DNA from: DASYTH01 sp045806965
GTDB taxonomy: Bacteria; Actinomycetota; Actinomycetes; Mycobacteriales; Pseudonocardiaceae
Direction: 5' to 3'
DNA: 64,000 nt
Assembly (NCBI GenBank): GCA_045806965.1
Contig: JBJMIG010000038.1
Coordinates: forward strand, 1-64,000
In this document: positions 59,673 through 64,000 of the stretch, one piece after another
How positions within the stretch are numbered: the first letter of the stretch is position 1
Layout of the letters: the number at the start of each line of letters is the position of its first letter
Program-made: the position numbers and the translations under genes
The notes under the pieces: generated by a model
What the model saw: the letters and a program-made list of their open reading frames with translations, nothing else
Told to the model about the DNA's origin: nothing
The model's database searches: none

Positions 59673-60674
59673 CTACTTCTTGGGCAGCTTCGGCACGAGA
59701 CTCCTGGCGATCACCTGTGCCTTCGCGCACACGTCCTCACCAGCGGTTGGCGTGTAGCGGATGAACGTCACGCTCACCACCTCCGCGAAGTCGGTCCGTA
59801 ACGGCAGCTGCGCCCAGGACACCTCGCACTTGGCGCTCGCCGTGTTCTCCGCCTCCTGGGTGGCGCTGATCCCACCGAGGTCGACCTTCTTGGTCTTCGC
59901 CGGATCGGCGCCCTTCGCCGGATCGACCCCGGAGCGCAGCCAGACCCACACGTCCGCGCCGCTGGCGCTCCAGGTGCACCAGTGCAGGCTGGTGGGGTTC
60001 GGCTTGGCGTCGGCGCCGAGCGCCGTCCTGAGGTCCGCCGCCGGCACCGCGGCGCACGGATCCACCTCGCGGATCGTGCCCGCGGTGGCCGGGTAGGCCG
60101 GCGGGTCGCGGCGGATCCGGCCGACCACCGCGCCGAGCACCGTGCGGCCGACCGCGCACAGGTCGGGAGCCTTGCCACCGACCTGGATCTTGATCCCCCG
60201 GTTCGGCGAGGTCTCGGTGACCACCGTCTGGAAGCACGCGGACTTGTCGTCCAACTCCTGCTCGATCGCCGGCAGGCCGCCGATGTTCTGGTCCGCCCGG
60301 CTCGGGCTCTCGATCAGCCCCTCGCCGAGGGTCAGGGTGATGTTGAGCTCCTTGCCGTCCGGGTCCTTCATGTAGTTGGCGCACTGGGAGAAGTCCGACA
60401 CCTGGTTCTCGTCCGGGGTGCCGACGGCGGTGAGCGTGTTCTTGTCGAGCAGCCCACACGCGTCGATCTTGCGCAGCTTCTCCGAGGTGAACGCCGGGTC
60501 GTTGGTCTTCGGCGCGGCGCTGCTGCTGCCGCCGCCGGAGCCCTGCCGCACGGCCGCGGCCGGCACCGTGGTGCGGGTGTAGGTCACCTTGGCCAGGTCC
60601 ACTGTGGAGCCGCAGCCGGCCGCCGCGCACATGGCGGCGAGCACCAGCGACACACTTCGAAGGCGGCGAGACAC
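59673..60674 (-). CDS. DUF3558 lipoprotein, third
   Basis: 333 residues from GTG 60674. Lipobox AAAGC after a short signal, then two DUF3558-type halves (IDACGLL...FSQCANYM; VDPCAAV...LHWCTWSA) with paired cysteines. Lies upstream of dhaKLM with a MIRU-like repeat between, so co-transcription is likely. Confidence 0.85.
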   Translation of the reverse strand: MSRRLRSVSLVLAAMCAAAGCGSTVDLAKVTYTRTTVPAAAVRQGSGGGSSSAAPKTNDPAFTSEKLRKIDACGLLDKNTLTAVGTPDENQVSDFSQCANYMKDPDGKELNITLTLGEGLIESPSRADQNIGGLPAIEQELDDKSACFQTVVTETSPNRGIKIQVGGKAPDLCAVGRTVLGAVVGRIRRDPPAYPATAGTIREVDPCAAVPAADLRTALGADAKPNPTSLHWCTWSASGADVWVWLRSGVDPAKGADPAKTKKVDLGGISATQEAENTASAKCEVSWAQLPLRTDFAEVVSVTFIRYTPTAGEDVCAKAQVIARSLVPKLPKK

Positions 60675-60745
60675 CGCTAGACCGTATCGAGCCGGCAGCC
60701 CGTTCGGGGGCCGAACCCGAACCTCGGCCCGCGCGTCCAGCGAAG

Positions 60746-61932
60746 ATGCGAGCCTTCGGCACCCTGTGGACCGCCAGCAGCCTGTCCAGCCTCGGCGACG
60801 GCGTGACGCGGGCCGCCGGGCCACTGCTGGCGGCGGCGCTGACCAGGGATCCGGTGCTGGTCGCCGGGCTGACCGTGGCCGAGCAACTGCCCTGGGCGCT
60901 GTCCGCGCTGCCGAGTGGCGTGCTGGTGGACCGGTTCGACCGGCGGTGGCTGCTCACCTCCGCCAGCCTGGTCCGGGTCCTCGCGCTCGGCCTGCTCGCC
61001 GTCGTCGTCGCGCTCGGGCGGCCCGGCCTGCCGGTGCTCTACGCGGCATCTCTGCTCGCCGGCTGCGCGGGCGTGCTGTACGAGAACGCCTCCATCACCG
61101 TGCTGCCCTTGCTGGTCGAACGCGGCCGGCTGGAGCACGCCAACGGCCGGATGCTGGCCACCCGAACGGTCGGCCAGACCCTGCTCGGCCCGCCGCTCGC
61201 CGGCGTGCTCTTCACGCTGGCACTGTGGGCCCCGTTCGCGCTGGACGCGGCGGCGTTCGTGCTGGTCGCGGCGCTCTGCCTGACGCTGACCGTGCCCAGG
61301 GTCGACACCGGGCCACGCACCACGCTGCGCGCCGCGGTCGCCCAGGGCGTGCGCTGGCTGGCCGCCCACCGGCTGCTGCGCACCCTGGCCTTCACCGTGG
61401 CGGTCTCCAACGTGGCGCTCAGCGCGGCCTTCTCGATCATGGTGCTGGCCGTCCAGGAGCGCCTCGGCGTCGGCCCGGTCGGCTACGGCCTGCTGCTGTC
61501 CTGCGTTGCCGTCGGCGGCGTCCTCGGCGCGCTGATCACGCCCCGGATCACCGCGCTGATCGGCCCGGCGACGGCGTTGCGCGCCGGGCTGGTCGTCGAG
61601 GCACTCGTCCACCTGGGCTGGCACTGACCCGCAACCCGTACTTCGGCGCGGCCATCCTGTTCGTTCTCGGCCTGCACCTGCTGGTGTTCAGCACGATCAA
61701 CTCGTCGTTGCGCCAGTCCATCACCCCGTCGGAACTGCTCGGCCGGGTGCACAGCGCCTACCGGCTGATCTCCAACGGCGGCATGCTGCTCGGTGCCGTC
61801 CTCGGTGGCGTGCTCGCCCGCTACCTCGGCCTCACCGCCCCCTTCTGGCTCGGCTTCGTCGCGCTGTCCGGTGTCGCCGTCCTGGTCTGGCGGCCGCTGT
61901 CCACCGCCGGCAGTCCCGCCGGGCGGCGGTAA
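60746..61932 (+). pseudogene. MFS transporter, EntS-like, with a single frameshift
   Basis: Residues 1-290 (ATG 60746) form about nine membrane helices of an MFS exporter (SLSSLGDGVTRAAGPLLAAA; LPSGVLVDRFDRRWLL) and stop at 61627. The last ~100 residues continue in another frame (LALTRNPYFGAAILFVLG... to 61932). One extra G in the GGG at about 61616-61618 would restore the frame (HLGLALTRNP). It is either a recent pseudogene or a base-call error. Confidence 0.8.
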
Positions 61933-61945
61933 CTCGCTCGCGGTC

Positions 61946-62644
61946 TCAGAACAGCCGCAGGTCGGCGCTTTCCCGGCCGCGGAGCTGGTCGTAGTCGATG
62001 ACATGGCAGCGAAAGCCGCGGTCCTCGGCGAGCGTGCGGGCCTGCGGCACGATGGTCTGGGCGGCCAGCACGCCGCCGACCGGGGCGAGCAGCGGATCCC
62101 GGTTGAGCAGCTCGACGTAGCGGCTGAGCTGGTCGACCGCCTCGATGGTGGCGCGACGCTTGATCTCCACGGCCCAATGGCGCGGGCGGGCAGCGGCTCC
62201 GGCGGCGAGCGCGACGGTGGCGCCGGAGGAGTCCCGGCACAGGATGTCGACCGGCCCGATCGCGGTCGGGTACTCGCGGCGGATCAGCGACCAGCTCTCG
62301 TCGAGGGTGCCGATGTGCGCGGCGAGCAGCTCCTGCAGGTGCGCCTCCACGCCGTCCTTCACCAGGCCGGGTTCGGGCCCGAGGTCGTGGCCGGAGTTGT
62401 GCAGGATCTCGGCGATGAGGATGATCAGCCGTTCGCCCGCCTTGTTCTCGACGGTCCAGGTGTCCGGGGACTCGGTGAGCCAGCAGGGCGGACTCATCCA
62501 GTTCAGCGGTTTGTAGGCCCGGTCGTCGGAGTGGATGGACACCGAGCCGTCCGCCTTGATCAACAACAGCCGGGTGGCCATGGGCAGGTGGGCGGTGAGC
62601 CGGCCGGCGTAGTCGACCTGGCACCGGGCGATGACGAGGCGCAC
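61946..62644 (-). CDS. nucS: Mismatch endonuclease NucS/EndoMS
   Basis: 232 residues. N-terminal DNA-binding domain (MRLVIARCQVDYAGRLTAHL) and C-terminal nuclease domain with GPVDILCRDS and WAVEIKRRATIE, the RecB-like D-ExK site. NucS provides mismatch repair in actinobacteria that lack MutS/MutL, helped by the beta clamp through the C-terminal tail (DLRLF). A GTG start fits the family N-terminus. Confidence 0.95.
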   Translation of the reverse strand: MRLVIARCQVDYAGRLTAHLPMATRLLLIKADGSVSIHSDDRAYKPLNWMSPPCWLTESPDTWTVENKAGERLIILIAEILHNSGHDLGPEPGLVKDGVEAHLQELLAAHIGTLDESWSLIRREYPTAIGPVDILCRDSSGATVALAAGAAARPRHWAVEIKRRATIEAVDQLSRYVELLNRDPLLAPVGGVLAAQTIVPQARTLAEDRGFRCHVIDYDQLRGRESADLRLF

Positions 62645-62680
62645 GCGGGCGAGGGTAGCGGGGTGGGCCAGGATCGCGGC

Positions 62681-63214
62681 ATGAGAGCCCTCGAGTCCCG
62701 GCAGGTGTACGCCAACGCGTGGATGACCGTGCGGGAGGACGTGATCCGGCGGCCGGACGGGTCGGAGGGGATCTTCGGCGTCGTGGACAAGCCAGGGTAC
62801 GCGCTGGTCATCCCCTGGGATGGGCAGCGGTTCATGCTGGTCGAGCAGTTCCGGTACCCGCTCGGCGTGCGACGCTGGGAGTTCCCGCAGGGCACCGCGC
62901 CGAAGCGGGCCGACGTGGACGCCGCCGAGCTGGCCGCGCGGGAGCTGCGCGAAGAGACCGGGTTGATCGCGAGCCGGCTCGACGAACTCGGCACGCTCGA
63001 CGTGGCGCCGGGCATGTCCAGCCAGCGCGGCCGGGTGTTCCTGGCCACCGGGCTCACCGAGGGTCCGCCGCAACGCGAACACGAGGAGCAGGACATGCGC
63101 TGCGCCTGGTTCGGCCGCGCCGAGCTCGACGCCATGATCAGGAACTCGGAGATCACCGACTCGCAGTCCCTGGCCGCCTACGCGCTGTTGCTGCTGCGTG
63201 AGCGGGCACCGTAA
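62681..63214 (+). CDS. Nudix hydrolase (ADP-ribose pyrophosphatase-like)
   Basis: 177 residues. Nudix box WEFPQGTAPKRADVDAAELA followed by ARELREETGL (two extra residues in the loop after GT). VREDVIRRPDGSEGIFGVVDKP is the usual substrate part of ADPRase-type members. Hydrolyses a nucleoside diphosphate derivative, probably ADP-ribose or a nucleotide sugar. Divergent from nucS with 36 nt between starts. Confidence 0.9.
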   Translation: MRALESRQVYANAWMTVREDVIRRPDGSEGIFGVVDKPGYALVIPWDGQRFMLVEQFRYPLGVRRWEFPQGTAPKRADVDAAELAARELREETGLIASRLDELGTLDVAPGMSSQRGRVFLATGLTEGPPQREHEEQDMRCAWFGRAELDAMIRNSEITDSQSLAAYALLLLRERAP

Positions 63215-63259
63215 GAGCGCCCGCCGCCGGCGAGCAGCGTCCGCGAGCAGTTGGGGTTC

Positions 63260-63373
63260 AGCGGAAGGTCACCTTCATGCGCTTCTAAACGCGGATGTCA
63301 CCTTCCGCTGTATCTAGACGCGGAATGTCACCTTCCGCTGTATCTAGCAGCGGAATGTCACCTGCCGCTGTAA
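63260..63373. repeat. Element B, triple hairpin repeat
   Basis: Three copies of GCGG(A)ATGTCACCTNCCGCTG at about 63291, 63320 and 63350, the last two joined by TATCTAG, preceded by a reversed half CAGCGGAAGGT at 63260. Each copy folds as GCGGAA-TGTCACC-TTCCGC. The region lies between convergent nudix and enoyl-CoA hydratase genes and probably ends transcription from both sides. Confidence 0.7.
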
Positions 63374-63387
63374 GAGCCGGAGGGCCG

Positions 63388-64000
63388 TCAGTCGGGCCAG
63401 ACCGGCTTGCGCTTCTCGAGGAACGCCGCCATTCCCTCGCGGGCGCCGGGCAGTTGCGCGGTCCCGGCCATCACCTCGAGCGCGATCGCGTAGGCGTCCG
63501 CCTCGGGCCGGTCGAGCTGCGCGTACAGGGTCTGCTTGCCGATCCCCTTGCCCGCCCGGCTGCCCCTGGTCGCGCGGCCGAGCAGCTCGTCGACCGCGTC
63601 GTCGAGCTGCTCGTCCGGGACCACCCGGTTGATCAGCCCCCACTGCTCAGCGGTCCGCGCGTCGATCACGTCGCCGGTGAGCGCCAGCTCCATCAAGCGC
63701 TTGCGGCCGATGGAGCGGGCCACCGGCACCGCAGGCGTGTGGCAGAACCAGCCGGCCTTTCCGCCGGGCAGCGCGAACCCGGCCGACTCGCCGGCGACGG
63801 CCAGGTCGCAGGAGGCCACCAGCTGGCAGCCGGCGGCGGTGGCCAGCCCGTGCACCCGGGCGACGACGACCTGCGCGACAGACTGGATGGTGCGCATCAG
63901 CTCGGTACACAGCCGCAGCAACTCCCGCACCCCAACCAGGTCGCGCGCGGCGACGTCGGCGAAGTCATGGCCGGCGGAGAACACCGGGCCATCGCCGCCG
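63388..64000 (-). CDS. Enoyl-CoA hydratase/isomerase (N-terminus outside window)
   Basis: About 204 residues visible; the gene continues past the right edge. The oxyanion-hole segment PVFSAGHDFADV and the second loop GLATAAGCQLVASCDLAVAG are crotonase hallmarks. The position of the first catalytic Glu (usually in ...GGGCELA) is occupied by GCQLV, so hydratase activity is uncertain and another crotonase reaction is possible. The C-terminal MAAFLEKRKPVWPD is typical. Confidence 0.9.
   Translation of the reverse strand, partial: GGDGPVFSAGHDFADVAARDLVGVRELLRLCTELMRTIQSVAQVVVARVHGLATAAGCQLVASCDLAVAGESAGFALPGGKAGWFCHTPAVPVARSIGRKRLMELALTGDVIDARTAEQWGLINRVVPDEQLDDAVDELLGRATRGSRAGKGIGKQTLYAQLDRPEADAYAIALEVMAGTAQLPGAREGMAAFLEKRKPVWPD

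Noticed and set aside
61610..61635. Programmed frameshift in the MFS gene
   Set aside because: No slippery heptamer or downstream structure; a single missing G in GGG is simpler.
63260..63373. CRISPR array
   Set aside because: Units are almost contiguous with no unique 30-40 bp spacers and no cas genes are nearby; each unit is a hairpin.
1..64000. rRNA, tRNA or known riboswitch genes
   Set aside because: No cloverleaf, rRNA or recognisable riboswitch core was seen in any intergenic space, though a covariance-model search was not possible.

Overview
The window is about 70% GC, densely coded on both strands, with GTG/TTG starts, many 1-8 nt stop/start overlaps and typical actinobacterial families (NucS, GatCA, DUF3558 lipoproteins, crotonyl-CoA carboxylase/reductase, FilP-like coiled coil). 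The gatA-gatC / ACT protein / ligA / MetE-like order matches the mycobacterial one, and the epimerase/thiolase/MeaB/FilP neighbourhood matches Streptomyces. The most likely source is a soil actinomycete of the Pseudonocardiales (Amycolatopsis/Saccharothrix-like); this is inference, since no rRNA or tRNA gene is present.

Layout. 1-10.5 kb: housekeeping block (gatA partial, gatC, ACT protein, GNAT, ligA, DUF3800, DinB, MetE-like, threonine dehydratase-like, TetR, LigD-type polymerase). 10.5-18.5 kb: secreted polysaccharide-degrading island (GH10 xylanase, GH16 and GH30 enzymes each with a C-terminal ricin-type domain, GH3, plus an ECF sigma factor coupled to a membrane protein). The GH16/GH30 pair suggests fungal beta-glucan as a target. 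18.5-22.9 kb: thioredoxin/TPR protein, small unknown genes, a transposase-derived protein, MTH1187-type protein and MarR.

22.9-32.2 kb is the most interesting region: one leftward, translationally coupled operon of seven genes. It encodes a lysine/ornithine N-hydroxylase, an APC transporter fused in frame to a cupin, a methionyl-tRNA-synthetase paralogue, a protein joining a periplasmic-binding-protein-like domain to an FAD amino-acid oxidase, an FMN split-barrel protein and a two-gene ABC exporter. N-hydroxylase + cupin + MetRS-like + FAD oxidase is the enzyme set known to make N-N bonds (hydrazine synthetase pathway of s56-p1, triacsin and pyrazomycin type), so I read it as a compact hydrazine natural-product operon with two unusual domain fusions.

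32.6-42.2 kb: a decayed HNH gene, then an alpha-mannoside locus: secreted GH92 mannosidase, divergent LacI regulator with matching operators at both starts, mannose-6-phosphate isomerase and a FrcBCA-like CUT2 importer. 42.3-47.7 kb: C3/C4 acyl-CoA genes (MeaB GTPase, thiolase, methylmalonyl-CoA epimerase, crotonyl-CoA carboxylase/reductase) and a FilP-like filament protein. 47.7-64 kb: cytosine deaminase-like protein, Usp, adenylate cyclase, two hydrolases, aminotransferase, a tandem-fused 3-hydroxyacyl-CoA dehydrogenase, three DUF3558 lipoproteins around a PTS-type dihydroxyacetone kinase (dhaKLM), a frameshifted MFS transporter, nucS, a Nudix hydrolase and a partial enoyl-CoA hydratase.

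Several families of short dispersed repeats run through the intergenic spaces: a three-unit 21-bp element that follows stop codons, a hairpin-forming GGTGACATTCC family, a 28-bp tandem repeat, and a MIRU-like element that supplies stop and start codons inside operons.
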